Source: XN24 sp035514535 (GTDB lineage Bacteria > Pseudomonadota > Gammaproteobacteria > Steroidobacterales > XN24). Taken from it: a stretch of DNA of 64,000 nt. The position numbers and the translations under genes were made by a program. A model generated the notes under the pieces. That model had not been told where the DNA came from. It saw only the letters and a list, made by a program, of their open reading frames with translations, and made no database searches. Each line of letters begins with the position of its first letter. The first letter of the stretch is position 1. The stretch spans positions 124,001 to 188,000 of the forward strand of contig DATKAZ010000055.1 in NCBI GenBank assembly GCA_035514535.1, written 5' to 3'. Shown here one piece after another: positions 16,411 through 27,455 of the stretch.

Positions 16411-19362
16411 TCACAGGATCTTCAGTGAAACCATGACTTCGTTGCTTTCGTGCCCGCTCTCGCTGAATCCGGCAGCGTAGCCGACCGAGAGCGTCATGCC
16501 CTTGCTGGACAGCAGCGTGAACTGGAAATCGACCTGGAAGCCCAGAGAGTACCAAGCCTGGCTTTCGGTATCCGGGTCGGTCACGAGTGCAGCTGCGAAT
16601 AGTGCGGGCCGGGCCCATGACAGGTAAAAATCAGGCGTGCCGACGCGGCTGAAGCGGACCGGCGGCAGGTTCCACTCCAGCATGGACCGCGCGAAACTCC
16701 GGCCGCTCAGTTCGTCGATCTCGAAGCCGGGCAGGCTGAACGGTTCACGGTAGCGCTTGATCTCCTGGTGATCGACGTAGTTGTTACGGTATCCGCCGAA
16801 GTAGAACCTGGAGAATATCTCGTCGCGATCGCCGATCGCGAAGCCCGCCGCGCTCCGCAGCCAGATGGAGGAATGCCCGCGCGGCAGCGCCCAGCCGTAA
16901 TCAAATCCGCCGTGGGCGTGCGGGGTTAGGCTGGCGTCGGCGTGGTTCGCGCCGGTCATCGCATACCAGCTGTACCCCTGCTCGTCGTCCACGGCGCCGA
17001 GCGACCTGTGCACGAAGCTGTAATCGAGCCGTGCACTGAGCCGGGCGAGCGCGTCGAAGGTCGCGTCCACGTCCTGTGCGTAAGGCAACTCCTCGAGATT
17101 GCCCCAGTAGCCGGTGCGGATGGTCATGTCCATCTTGCGCGGCTCGTCGTAGATCAGCGGGCGCCGGTATGTCACTTCGCCGGAGTAGCCCTTGCGGCTC
17201 AGGCGGGTCGGCCCGAAAATGTCATAGAAGTCCGCACGATTGTAGGTCAGCTCCGTGGTCCAGCTGCCGGGCAGCAGCGCGTCGAGTCGCTGGTACTGGT
17301 GTTTGATCCGCGCGTGCGCCTGTTCGCCGCCGTCCTGGTTCGGCGTCACCGAGGCCGTGATTCCGAGCCGGTTGAAGCCGATCGGGTCGCTTATAATCGC
17401 GCTCAGGCCACCGCCGATCGAGCTCTTGTAGCCCTCGAGGACAGGATAGATGGACTCGAGGCTCATGGCGGACCGCGGGTGATACTGCCCCTCGACCGTT
17501 ACCAGCTCTTCGAGCGGAATATCGGCCGGCGAGCCTACCTGCCATTCCTGAAGGGCCGGGTGTCGCTCGATAACGCGCTCACCAAAGAAAGTGATTGTGC
17601 CAAGATCATCCACAGGCTGCGGATCCATCAGCGCCGGGACGAAGCCCTGGCCCGTGTAGTGGAACATGACGAGCGAGCCATCCGCGCGGGGCAGTGGCCG
17701 GAAGAAGCCAGTTTCCGCGTTGCTGACCGCCACGATTTCGCCGGTCTCGATCTGGTAGCGGTAGATGTTCGATACGCCGGTATAGTACGAGCTGCCGAAC
17801 AGGTACTTGCCGTCCGGTGAAAACACGAAGCCCTCGGGCACGGCCAGGCCGAAATCGAAACGGCCGCGCGGACTCACATCGCCGGCCAGCAGCGATTCGA
17901 TTTCCATGATCCGCAAAGACTGGTCGCCGTTGATCTCACCGAACGACGCCGACAACTGCCGGCCGTCGGGCGAGATGTCCATATCGTAGATCATCACGCC
18001 ATACGGAAAACTATGCACCTGATTCCATTCCTCGTAGGGATAGGGAAGCCGCACTAGTGTTGCGATCCCGTTCAGGTGCCGGATACCCCACAGGGAGCGA
18101 TCTGCGGGGTTGAATACGAGCTCGCCGATCCTTGCGTCCTCCATCACCATCCGCGATCTGCCGCTATCCACTTCGAGCGCAATGATGTCCCGGTAGGCGG
18201 TGTTGTCAGTCGTGTAAAAAAGTGTCCGGGACTCCGGGTCCCAGGCCAGGGAGGTAACGCGGAAAAGCATCGGTCCCTTGATGTCTTTAAGCCGCTCGAC
18301 CGATCCGTCGTCCATCGAGATGGCGCCGATATGGGCGACGATTCCGGGGTAGCGAATAGCGGCGTACAGCTTTCCAGTCGCCTCGTCCAGGAACGCCCTG
18401 GATACGGAGCCCAGCGCGCGGGGCGACAGGTCACGATATTCCGTCGTAGGGAATTGCCGGACCGAATCGAGGTTCGCTTGCTGAAACTCGTGCTCCCAGG
18501 CTATCCATTCGGCCCACGCGGCATCCAGGGACACGCCGAAAACCTCGCGGAACTGTTTCGAATAATGTCGGCGACTGCCGTCGGTGCGGGCCACCCAGTC
18601 GACAAGCTTGTCAGGTGAATGGGAGTAAGCCATGTAGCTCATGAAACGCGTCCCGTACAGATACGCGTTCACGCCAACTTGGAAGTCGACCTTGAGGCCT
18701 TCCGCCACGAGGCCCAGCGGGTCGTAGAAGCGAGCGTCATCCCGCACCATGGACCGGAATACCATTTCATCGTACGCGCCCTGGGCGCGGCCGAAGCCGC
18801 CGGCCATCCAGGTTTGCGTAAACACTGCGATCCCTTCGTGGTACCAGAGCGGGCTGGCCAGCCTCGGGGTCGTCAGGTACTCATAGAGGATTGTCTCGGG
18901 ATGTTCCGCCGTGGCCGACACCTTGCCGCGGAACAGCCTGCGCATTCTCCCGTCCGCCGCGCTTGCCATCTCCGTGCTCACGAGGTGGACGAGCTCGTGA
19001 TTCATCCACGAGTACATGCGTTCCGCCGCCTCAGATGTTTCGAACGTGGATGTCTTTGGCGCAATGTCAACGAAAACTGAGTTACGCGGCAGCGGATAGG
19101 CCCCGGCGTTGCCATAGTCACTGAAATCCAACAGCAGGACAGTGACTTTCTCCCAGGGATCGTAGCCAAAGATTGCCCGTTGCCCGCGCATCGAGTTCTC
19201 GAATGTTCGCGCGGCATGCGGGACGAGGTAAGTCGACGCGGGATCGAGATACAGCAGCCGCTGGTGCTCTGTCTCGAGCAAGCTGAGGCTCTGTGCATGC
19301 GCCGAAGGCAATGCACCTGACGCGACTGCGCCCAGCAACAACAGAAATACCGATGCCCGCAT
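16411..19362 (-). CDS. Secreted three-part protein: HExxH metallopeptidase domain, beta-propeller, outer-membrane beta-barrel
   Basis: A 983-residue protein with a clear signal peptide (cleavage after 'SAHA', residue 23). Residues about 30-300 form a zinc-peptidase-like domain: HELVH at 122-126 and a downstream 'WYHEGIAVF' with Glu176 as probable third ligand, as in MA-clan gluzincins. Residues about 310-610 contain TolB/PD40-like propeller blades ('SPDGRQLSASF', 'FSPDGKYLFGSS'). Residues about 640-983 alternate aromatic beta strands and end in a short '...SLKIL' strand, as outer-membrane barrels do. This is consistent with a peptidase tethered at the outer membrane by its own barrel. The substrate and the side it faces cannot be read from sequence. 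It lies directly downstream of the nonapeptide-repeat gene and upstream of the PrsW-like gene. Confidence 0.85.
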   Translation of the reverse strand: MRASVFLLLLGAVASGALPSAHAQSLSLLETEHQRLLYLDPASTYLVPHAARTFENSMRGQRAIFGYDPWEKVTVLLLDFSDYGNAGAYPLPRNSVFVDIAPKTSTFETSEAAERMYSWMNHELVHLVSTEMASAADGRMRRLFRGKVSATAEHPETILYEYLTTPRLASPLWYHEGIAVFTQTWMAGGFGRAQGAYDEMVFRSMVRDDARFYDPLGLVAEGLKVDFQVGVNAYLYGTRFMSYMAYSHSPDKLVDWVARTDGSRRHYSKQFREVFGVSLDAAWAEWIAWEHEFQQANLDSVRQFPTTEYRDLSPRALGSVSRAFLDEATGKLYAAIRYPGIVAHIGAISMDDGSVERLKDIKGPMLFRVTSLAWDPESRTLFYTTDNTAYRDIIALEVDSGRSRMVMEDARIGELVFNPADRSLWGIRHLNGIATLVRLPYPYEEWNQVHSFPYGVMIYDMDISPDGRQLSASFGEINGDQSLRIMEIESLLAGDVSPRGRFDFGLAVPEGFVFSPDGKYLFGSSYYTGVSNIYRYQIETGEIVAVSNAETGFFRPLPRADGSLVMFHYTGQGFVPALMDPQPVDDLGTITFFGERVIERHPALQEWQVGSPADIPLEELVTVEGQYHPRSAMSLESIYPVLEGYKSSIGGGLSAIISDPIGFNRLGITASVTPNQDGGEQAHARIKHQYQRLDALLPGSWTTELTYNRADFYDIFGPTRLSRKGYSGEVTYRRPLIYDEPRKMDMTIRTGYWGNLEELPYAQDVDATFDALARLSARLDYSFVHRSLGAVDDEQGYSWYAMTGANHADASLTPHAHGGFDYGWALPRGHSSIWLRSAAGFAIGDRDEIFSRFYFGGYRNNYVDHQEIKRYREPFSLPGFEIDELSGRSFARSMLEWNLPPVRFSRVGTPDFYLSWARPALFAAALVTDPDTESQAWYSLGFQVDFQFTLLSSKGMTLSVGYAAGFSESGHESNEVMVSLKIL

Positions 19363-19390
19363 ATCGTTATGAGTTGTTATCGCAACGGCA

Positions 19391-19430
19391 AGTAAAAAGA
19401 GGATACAACGGAAATGTTCCGTTGTATCCC
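19391..19430 (-). terminator. Rho-independent terminator after the nonapeptide-repeat gene
   Basis: A perfect 13-bp stem (GGATACAACGGAA and its complement, 19401-19429) with a 3-base loop is followed leftward by CTCTTTTTAC. It ends transcripts of the repeat gene about 100 bases after its stop. Only 28 bases remain before the barrel-protein start, so that gene depends on read-through or a promoter overlapping the hairpin. Confidence 0.8.
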
Positions 19431-19528
19431 CTGGTGCTGGCCAAAAACAGCGTTTCTGGTCGCACGGCCGCCAGATGGCGTTCGCCGCAATTGGGGTCGT
19501 GCAACCGCCTCCCCCGAGTGCTTTTTCT

Positions 19529-20749
19529 TTACCGCTGCCGATCGCGCATGGAATTGGACAACCTATCCATCAATGCAGCATTTGCAAACACTGCGTGGAA
19601 GCGCGAATCCGACAACACTGCGTGGAAGCGCGAGTCCGCCAATACCGCGTGGAAGCGCGAGTCCGCCAATACCGCCTGGAAGCGCGAGTCCGCCAGCACC
19701 GCCTGGAAGCGCGAGTCCGCCAGCACCGCCTGGAAGCGCGAGTCCGCCAATACCGCGTGGAAACGCGAGTCCGCCAACACCGCGTGGAAGCGCGAGTCCG
19801 CCAATACCGCGTGGAAGCGCGAATCCGACAGCACCGCCTGGAAGCGCGAGTCCGCCAATACCGCCTGGAAGCGCGAGTCCGCCAGCACCGCCTGGAAACG
19901 CGAGTCCGCCAATACCGCGTGGAAGCGCGAATCCGACAGCACCGCCTGGAAGCGCGAGTCTGCCAACACGGCCTGGAAGCGTGAATCCGACAGCACCGCC
20001 TGGAAGCGCGAGTCAGACAGCATTTCCTGGAAGCGGGAGTCCGACAGCACCGCCTGGAAGCGCGCATCCGCCAGCATGTCCTGGAAGCGCGCATCCGCCA
20101 TTACGGCCTGGAAGCGCGAATCCGCCAGTACGGCCTGGAAGCGCGAATCCGCCAGTACGGCCTGGAAGCGCGAATCCGCCAGTACGGCCTGGAAGCGCGA
20201 GTCCGCCAGCACCGCCTGGAAGCGCGAGTCCGACAGTACGGCCTGAAAGCGCGAGTCCGCCAGCACCGCCTGGAAACGCGAGTCCGCCAGCACCGCCTGG
20301 AAGCGCGAGTCCGCCAGCAGCGCCTGGAAGCGCGAGTCCGACAACACCGCCTGGAAGCGCGAGTCCGACAACACCGCCTGGAAACGCGAGTCCGACAACA
20401 CTGCCTGGAAACGCGAATCCGCCAGCATCGCCTGGAAACGCGAATCCGCCAGTACGGCCTGGAAGCGCGAGTCCGACAACGCATTCTGGAACGCCTCGTC
20501 CTTCATCAGGCGATCGAAGGTGTCGGTCTGGATCAGCTCCTGGATCGTCTCGTCGCCCAGCTTGACGTCGTTGGCAGCGATCTGCTCGGCCCGATACCGC
20601 TTCGCAGGGGCGATCGTGCCGGCGGTTTCATCCGTGGACGGCGGCGCACCGACGGTAAAGTAACCGACGATCGCCACTGCGACCACCAAGCTTGCAACCA
20701 GTCCCCAAGTCTTGCGGCTGGTGGACGTGTTTCCCCTTGACTCAGACAT
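19529..20749 (-). CDS. Membrane-anchored protein of 33 tandem nonapeptide repeats
   Basis: A 406-residue protein with a good ribosome-binding site (GAGGGAGAGAG before ATG). Residues 1-16 are cytoplasmic, about 17-36 form one membrane helix, and 37-92 form a linker. Residues 93-389 are exactly 33 gap-free copies of a nine-residue unit, D-S-R-F-Q-A-V-L-A. Only a few positions vary: Ala/Ser at 9, Gln/His at 5 and rare Met, Leu, Glu or Asp substitutions at 6-8. Two degenerate units (TDTFDRLMK, DEAFQNALS) precede the array, and a 17-residue tail ends it. The absence of Pro, Gly and Cys in the array, with Phe, Val and Leu at fixed places, suggests helices or a helical solenoid in the periplasm. I do not recognise the family. 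It follows the sigma/anti-sigma genes by 88 bases in the same direction. Confidence 0.9.
   Translation of the reverse strand: MSESRGNTSTSRKTWGLVASLVVAVAIVGYFTVGAPPSTDETAGTIAPAKRYRAEQIAANDVKLGDETIQELIQTDTFDRLMKDEAFQNALSDSRFQAVLADSRFQAMLADSRFQAVLSDSRFQAVLSDSRFQAVLSDSRFQALLADSRFQAVLADSRFQAVLADSRFQAVLSDSRFQAVLADSRFQAVLADSRFQAVLADSRFQAVLADSRFQAVMADARFQDMLADARFQAVLSDSRFQEMLSDSRFQAVLSDSRFQAVLADSRFQAVLSDSRFHAVLADSRFQAVLADSRFQAVLADSRFQAVLSDSRFHAVLADSRFHAVLADSRFHAVLADSRFQAVLADSRFQAVLADSRFQAVLADSRFHAVLADSRFHAVLSDSRFHAVFANAALMDRLSNSMRDRQR
19583..20473 (-). repeat. Array of 33 tandem 27-bp direct repeats inside the nonapeptide gene
   Basis: The array is 891 bp long, exactly 33 x 27, without spacers or partial units. 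Units are nearly identical at DNA level, differing mostly at codon positions that swap Ala/Ser or Gln/His. Because the unit is a multiple of three and lacks stops in any frame, all six frames stay open across it. Gain or loss of units keeps the gene in frame. Confidence 0.95.
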
Positions 20750-20837
20750 CTCTCTCTCCCTCTGTGGTCCGCTGCTAGGACACGGATTGTCATTGCGCGA
20801 ACTTAATTGAAATACCGATACCGTTCAAAAAAGTTGG

Positions 20838-21584
20838 TTACTGCTGCCCGGGCGGGGTGTCGGCCGGCCACATCAGCCTGCCCTCCCGCACCAGCGTGTC
20901 GCCGTCGTAGATAAACAAGTCGATGGCCGGGTATCGCTCACTTTCCGGGTCCAGGACCAGCGCGTAGCGCTGGCTGCCGCGATGCAGCAAGCGGGTCCGG
21001 CCCGCGATTTCGGACACCTCGGCCGGCTCCCCCTCGAGCTGAACGAACCCTGCGATCCCGAGCGGCGCGCCGGCCGCGCTTGCCAGAATCGTCACCGGGC
21101 CTGCGGCGTCGAGGTCGATCTCTATTGCATGCGTCCCGTTGCCTTGGCGCAGGCTGATCGCGCCCGATATCGACGGCTGATCGAATCGCAACACCGGCGC
21201 CCGCGCTTCCGCCACCCGACCGATCGTCCCGGCGAGCACGGAGGGATCCAGTTGTGTCAGTTCCGGGCTGCGGCCGAGCAGCAGCGCAACGCCCGCCGCA
21301 GTGGCGGCAAGCGCAACGGCCGCGCCCAGCCAGGCGCGCCGCGGCCGCAGCGGGACGACCCCGGTCGCAGGGCGCGTGGTGCGGGCAAGAATGGATTCAT
21401 GCAGCCCGGCCGGCGGGTCGAACGACGGTTCGGCGGCCAGCCTGGCTTGCAACCTGCGCAGCTGCTCGTGCTCGCGCCGCGCCACTTCGGACGCCTCCAG
21501 GAGCCGCTGGAGCTCACGCTCGTCATCGGGACCGTTCGTGCCGTCGATGCTGCCGTGAATCAGCTCGATTGTCCTGTCGTCCAT
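20838..21584 (-). CDS. Probable anti-sigma factor, single-pass membrane protein
   Basis: A 248-residue protein whose ATG overlaps the ECF sigma stop (TGATG), the usual arrangement for a sigma/anti-sigma pair. Residues 1-75 are a charged helical domain resembling an anti-sigma domain but without the zinc-binding HxxxCxxC motif. About residues 84-106 form one membrane helix ('WLGAAVALAATAAGVALLLG'). The remaining 140 residues would be periplasmic and beta-rich. It likely holds the sigma factor at the membrane and senses an envelope signal. Assignment rests on position and architecture rather than on a strong motif. A GTG one codon upstream is an alternative start. Confidence 0.75.
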   Translation of the reverse strand: MDDRTIELIHGSIDGTNGPDDERELQRLLEASEVARREHEQLRRLQARLAAEPSFDPPAGLHESILARTTRPATGVVPLRPRRAWLGAAVALAATAAGVALLLGRSPELTQLDPSVLAGTIGRVAEARAPVLRFDQPSISGAISLRQGNGTHAIEIDLDAAGPVTILASAAGAPLGIAGFVQLEGEPAEVSEIAGRTRLLHRGSQRYALVLDPESERYPAIDLFIYDGDTLVREGRLMWPADTPPGQQ

Positions 21585-22135
21585 CACGGTTCACCCATGC
21601 CCGCGGCCTCGAGTTGCTCCCGGAGAAGCTGGCGCGCGGTGAACAGCCTCGACTTCACCGTCTTCTCCGGAATACCGAGGATCGCGGCCATGTCGCGGTA
21701 GCTGCAATCGACAAAGTGGCGCAACACGATCACGGCGCGATAGTCGGGGCTCAGGCGCATCATGGCAGCCTGGACTCCGGCGCCCAGCTCTGCGCTGTGG
21801 CAGGCCTGTTGCGGATTACTGTCAACATCGACGGCTTCCTCTTCATGGTCGAGTGGCGCCAGGCGACTGCGGCGGTTGAAAAAATCGATGGACTCATTGA
21901 TGGCTATCCGGTAGATCCAGCTGTAAAACCTGTGATTGAAATCGAACTGGTGCAGCTTCTCGAAGACCGTGAGGAAAACAGACTGCGTGACGTCCCTGGC
22001 ATCTTCCGGATGCTTGAGCATCCGCATTGCCACGTTGTAGATCGGCCGCTCGTAGCGCGTCAGCAAGATTTCAAAGGCGACCCGGTCGCCGTTAGTGCAG
22101 GCGCGAACCAGCGCTTCGTCCGGGTCCTTATCCAC
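21584..22135 (-). CDS. ECF-type RNA polymerase sigma factor
   Basis: A 183-residue sigma-70 family protein of extracytoplasmic-function type. Region 2 covers about residues 18-88, with 'HPEDARDVTQSVFLTVFEKL' and 'FYSWIYRIAINESIDFFNRR'. Region 4 covers about 122-172, with 'LSPDYRAVIVLRHFVDCSYRDMAAILGIPEKTVKSRLFTAR', the last part being the DNA-reading helix. There is no region 1 or 3. The start codon is GTG with a weak ribosome-binding site, 42 bases after the STAS stop, so it probably shares the transcript of the partner-switching genes. A perfect DnaA-box 9-mer overlaps its start. Confidence 0.92.
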   Translation of the reverse strand: MDKDPDEALVRACTNGDRVAFEILLTRYERPIYNVAMRMLKHPEDARDVTQSVFLTVFEKLHQFDFNHRFYSWIYRIAINESIDFFNRRSRLAPLDHEEEAVDVDSNPQQACHSAELGAGVQAAMMRLSPDYRAVIVLRHFVDCSYRDMAAILGIPEKTVKSRLFTARQLLREQLEAAGMGEP

Positions 22136-22177
22136 AAGTACCAGCCGTAATGCAGAAAGTTGGCGGGGCTGTCGCCA

Positions 22178-22480
22178 CTAGCCGGACTCCGGGATCGATT
22201 CGATGACGAAGATCTTGTCGAAACCGGAGTAACGGAACACGTCCCGAATGTGATTGCTGACATTGACGAGCCGCAGGCCGCCGCCCTGGCCCATGACGCG
22301 CTTCTGGGTGCGCAGCAGGACGCCGAGCCCGGCACTGGAGATGTACTCCAGCCGGGTGCAGTCCAGCTCCCGAGGGCATGCCACTCCATCCAGGAACTCC
22401 TGGGCTTTCCGGGCCTGCGCCGCATCCAGGCGGCCGGACAGGACTATTGTTCCGTCGCCGGCAGATTCAATCTCGAACAT
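22178..22480 (-). CDS. STAS-domain anti-anti-sigma factor (RsbV-like)
   Basis: A 100-residue single STAS domain. The phospho-acceptor region is visible as 'YISSAGLGVLL' (about residues 47-57), with the Ser-Ser-Ala-Gly pattern of partner-switch antagonists. The ATG at 22480 lies inside the end of the kinase gene (14-base overlap), so the pair is translationally coupled. The expected role is to bind the kinase when unphosphorylated and release the kinase's other partner. Confidence 0.88.
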   Translation of the reverse strand: MFEIESAGDGTIVLSGRLDAAQARKAQEFLDGVACPRELDCTRLEYISSAGLGVLLRTQKRVMGQGGGLRLVNVSNHIRDVFRYSGFDKIFVIESIPESG

Positions 22481-22886
22481 CGTCTTTATCCAGATTCCTC
22501 GTAAAAGTGATCGTCGAAGTCCCGTCGCGGTAAGCATAGTCCAGCGAGTCCACGAACTTCTGCACCAGGAACAGCCCCAGTCCGCCACTCCGGCGCCGTT
22601 CCAGGGGCGCCTCCGGATCGACCGCGCGAGGCGCTGTCACATCGAACGGCACAGATTCCCGGTCGCTGAGCCGCACTTGCACCCCGCCGTCCTGGTGCCG
22701 CATTTCCACCTCGATATTTCCCGCGCCCGAGGCGTTGTACTTGACCATGTTGCTGAACAGCTCCTCGATGACCAGGTTCACGGCGTACCTGTGCCGCTCT
22801 TCGATATCCCGGCCGGCAAAGAATCGCTCGGTAAAGCCGAAGATCTGCTCCAGCGACTCCAGGGAGCGACTGAACGCTTCACGCAT
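22467..22886 (-). CDS. Serine kinase / anti-sigma factor of the RsbW/HATPase type
   Basis: A 139-residue GHKL ATPase-fold protein without a dimerisation/phosphotransfer domain, as in RsbW and SpoIIAB. The N-box is 'VIEELFSNMVKY' (about residues 39-50) and the glycine lid is 'RRSGGLGLFLVQKF' (about 97-110). These proteins phosphorylate STAS antagonists and sequester a target, often a sigma factor. It lies between the phosphatase and STAS genes and overlaps the latter. Confidence 0.88.
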   Translation of the reverse strand: MREAFSRSLESLEQIFGFTERFFAGRDIEERHRYAVNLVIEELFSNMVKYNASGAGNIEVEMRHQDGGVQVRLSDRESVPFDVTAPRAVDPEAPLERRRSGGLGLFLVQKFVDSLDYAYRDGTSTITFTRNLDKDDVRD

Positions 22887-22954
22887 AGCGGGTTCCCCGA
22901 TTTTCCGAGTATAGACGTGCCCCGCTCGCCATCGTGCGGCGAGTCATGCTCTAC

Positions 22955-24229
22955 TCAGCCCGGCAGCCGGCGCAGCATGACAATCGTGATGTCGTCCGCC
23001 TGCCTCGCGCCGGCACCAAAGGCCCTGAGCTCCTCGAGCAGCAGCCGGGCCAGCTCTTGCATCGATTCGTGTTGCAGCCGCCTGACCAGCGTCGCGACCC
23101 GTTCTTCACCGAACAGGCGGTCATGGTTGTCCTGGTACTCGTAGACGCCGTCCGAAATAAGGCCGAGGATGTCGCCGGGCGCCATGCTGAGCGCATGTGC
23201 CGGGTCCGGCTCGGACAACGCCAGCGCCCCCATCGGAATAGTCGTGGCGCCATGCCAGCTCACGTCTCCGCTGGCGGCGTGCAGGTGCAGCAATGGCGCC
23301 TGGCCCGCCGCGTGGAAGCGCACCGTGTGCGTGCCGGCGTCCAGCATTCCCAGGAAGGCGGTGACGAACCGGTCATCGGGCAGGTCGTCGAGCAGCTGGT
23401 TGTTTACCTGCGCATGAATCGCGTCGAGGTCGGCGCCGAGCCGCAGCGCGACGCGCACCATGGCCCGGACCTGGGTGGCGGAGAGCGCCGGCCCGATGCC
23501 GTGGCCCGTTGCGTCGCCGAGTAACAGGAACATGCGATCGCTGCCGACGGGCACGAAATCGTAAAGATCCCCCCCGGTCTGGTCCGTCGGGCAGAAGAGG
23601 CCCGCACCGTCGTAGCCTGCCAGCGGCGGCATGCTGCCGGGCAAGCCGCTCATCTGGATCTCGCGGGCGACGCGGACCTCCTCATGCAGCTGCTCGGCCG
23701 CAAGGAGGGCCTCCGTCGCGCGCGCCCGCTGCAACGCAAAGGCGCATTGCGCCGCGAGCACGGCGGCCACCTGCTCGTCACGGTCGTCGAATATCCCGCC
23801 GTTCTTGTTCAGCAGCTGCAGCACACCGACGAGCTCGTCATCGTGGCCGATCAGCGGCATGCTCAGCATACAGCGCGTACGAAACCCGCTCGTCCGGTCA
23901 ACCTCGGGATTGAAGCGCGGATCCGCGTAGCAGTCCGGGACGTTGACCGCCCTGCGCTCCCGGGCACAGTAACCGACGATGCCGCGGCCCATGGGGATGC
24001 GGACCGGCTCGATGTCCTCGACCACCGCCATGACCAGTTCATCGCTGGTCTTATCGTGGAGGAACACCGAGCCGAGCTCCGCGTCCAGGATGTCACGGGC
24101 CGCGCCGACCACTTCGGTCAACATCGTCACGAGGTCGAACGGGCGCGAGAGCTTGAGCGTCAGGCCGAGAATCTGCGCGACGCTCTCCGGCGGCAAGTTA
24201 TGGCCGGACCTCGTGGTCACGCTCAGCAC
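22955..24229 (-). CDS. GAF-domain PP2C (SpoIIE/RsbU-type) serine phosphatase
   Basis: A 424-residue cytoplasmic protein. A GAF sensor domain covers about residues 30-175 ('GSVFLHDKTSDELVMAV', 'VLQLLNKNGGIFDDRD'). A short coiled linker about 176-200 ('EQLHEEVRVAREIQMSGLP') leads into a SpoIIE-type PP2C domain about 200-424. The metal-binding aspartates sit in 'TGGDLYDFV' (about 220), 'LLGDATGHGIG' (about 240), 'LISDGVYEYQD' and 'ADDITIVMLR'. It would dephosphorylate the STAS protein encoded two genes downstream in response to a small ligand or redox cue bound by GAF. First gene of the regulatory operon; start codon GTG. Confidence 0.92.
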   Translation of the reverse strand: MLSVTTRSGHNLPPESVAQILGLTLKLSRPFDLVTMLTEVVGAARDILDAELGSVFLHDKTSDELVMAVVEDIEPVRIPMGRGIVGYCARERRAVNVPDCYADPRFNPEVDRTSGFRTRCMLSMPLIGHDDELVGVLQLLNKNGGIFDDRDEQVAAVLAAQCAFALQRARATEALLAAEQLHEEVRVAREIQMSGLPGSMPPLAGYDGAGLFCPTDQTGGDLYDFVPVGSDRMFLLLGDATGHGIGPALSATQVRAMVRVALRLGADLDAIHAQVNNQLLDDLPDDRFVTAFLGMLDAGTHTVRFHAAGQAPLLHLHAASGDVSWHGATTIPMGALALSEPDPAHALSMAPGDILGLISDGVYEYQDNHDRLFGEERVATLVRRLQHESMQELARLLLEELRAFGAGARQADDITIVMLRRLPG

Positions 24230-24365
24230 GAGCCCCCGACTCCGGCGCTGTCACGATATTCCAGACGCCCACTGCTGCTGCGCATCAACCCCCCCAAGGC
24301 CACGCACCGACGGCACGATACCATGCTCCCGGGGCCGCGGGGCGCCCCGGGACCGCGTGGTCCGG

Positions 24366-27263
<2,898 letters not shown>

Positions 27264-27455
27264 ATTGTTGCCCTCTCCTGGTTCGATCGCGAGTCCGGCA
27301 TAAAGGAGCACGCCGGCCAGCACCGCGCCGGCGGCCAGGCCGGAAGCTGCGGCATTATAGCGGCCGGGCCCGGCCGCTGGCGCGCTCCCTCGTGCGAAGT
27401 ACAATGCCGGCTGTGCCCTGCGCTGCCTTCCTCAAACTGATCGGGATGTCATGCG

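Noticed and set aside
19583..20473. Possible CRISPR array
   Set aside because: The repeats are directly adjacent with no variable spacers, code in frame for one protein, and no cas genes are nearby.
19293..20565. Long rightward open frames (up to about 380 codons, repeats such as ESANTAWKR and Pro/Ser-rich units) across the repeat gene
   Set aside because: They are by-products of a 27-bp repeat that has no stop in any frame. Only the leftward frame has a ribosome-binding site, a membrane anchor and conservative substitutions.
20823..20826. GAAC upstream of the repeat gene as an ECF -35 element
   Set aside because: No convincing -10 element at 16-17 bases; too weak to list as a promoter.
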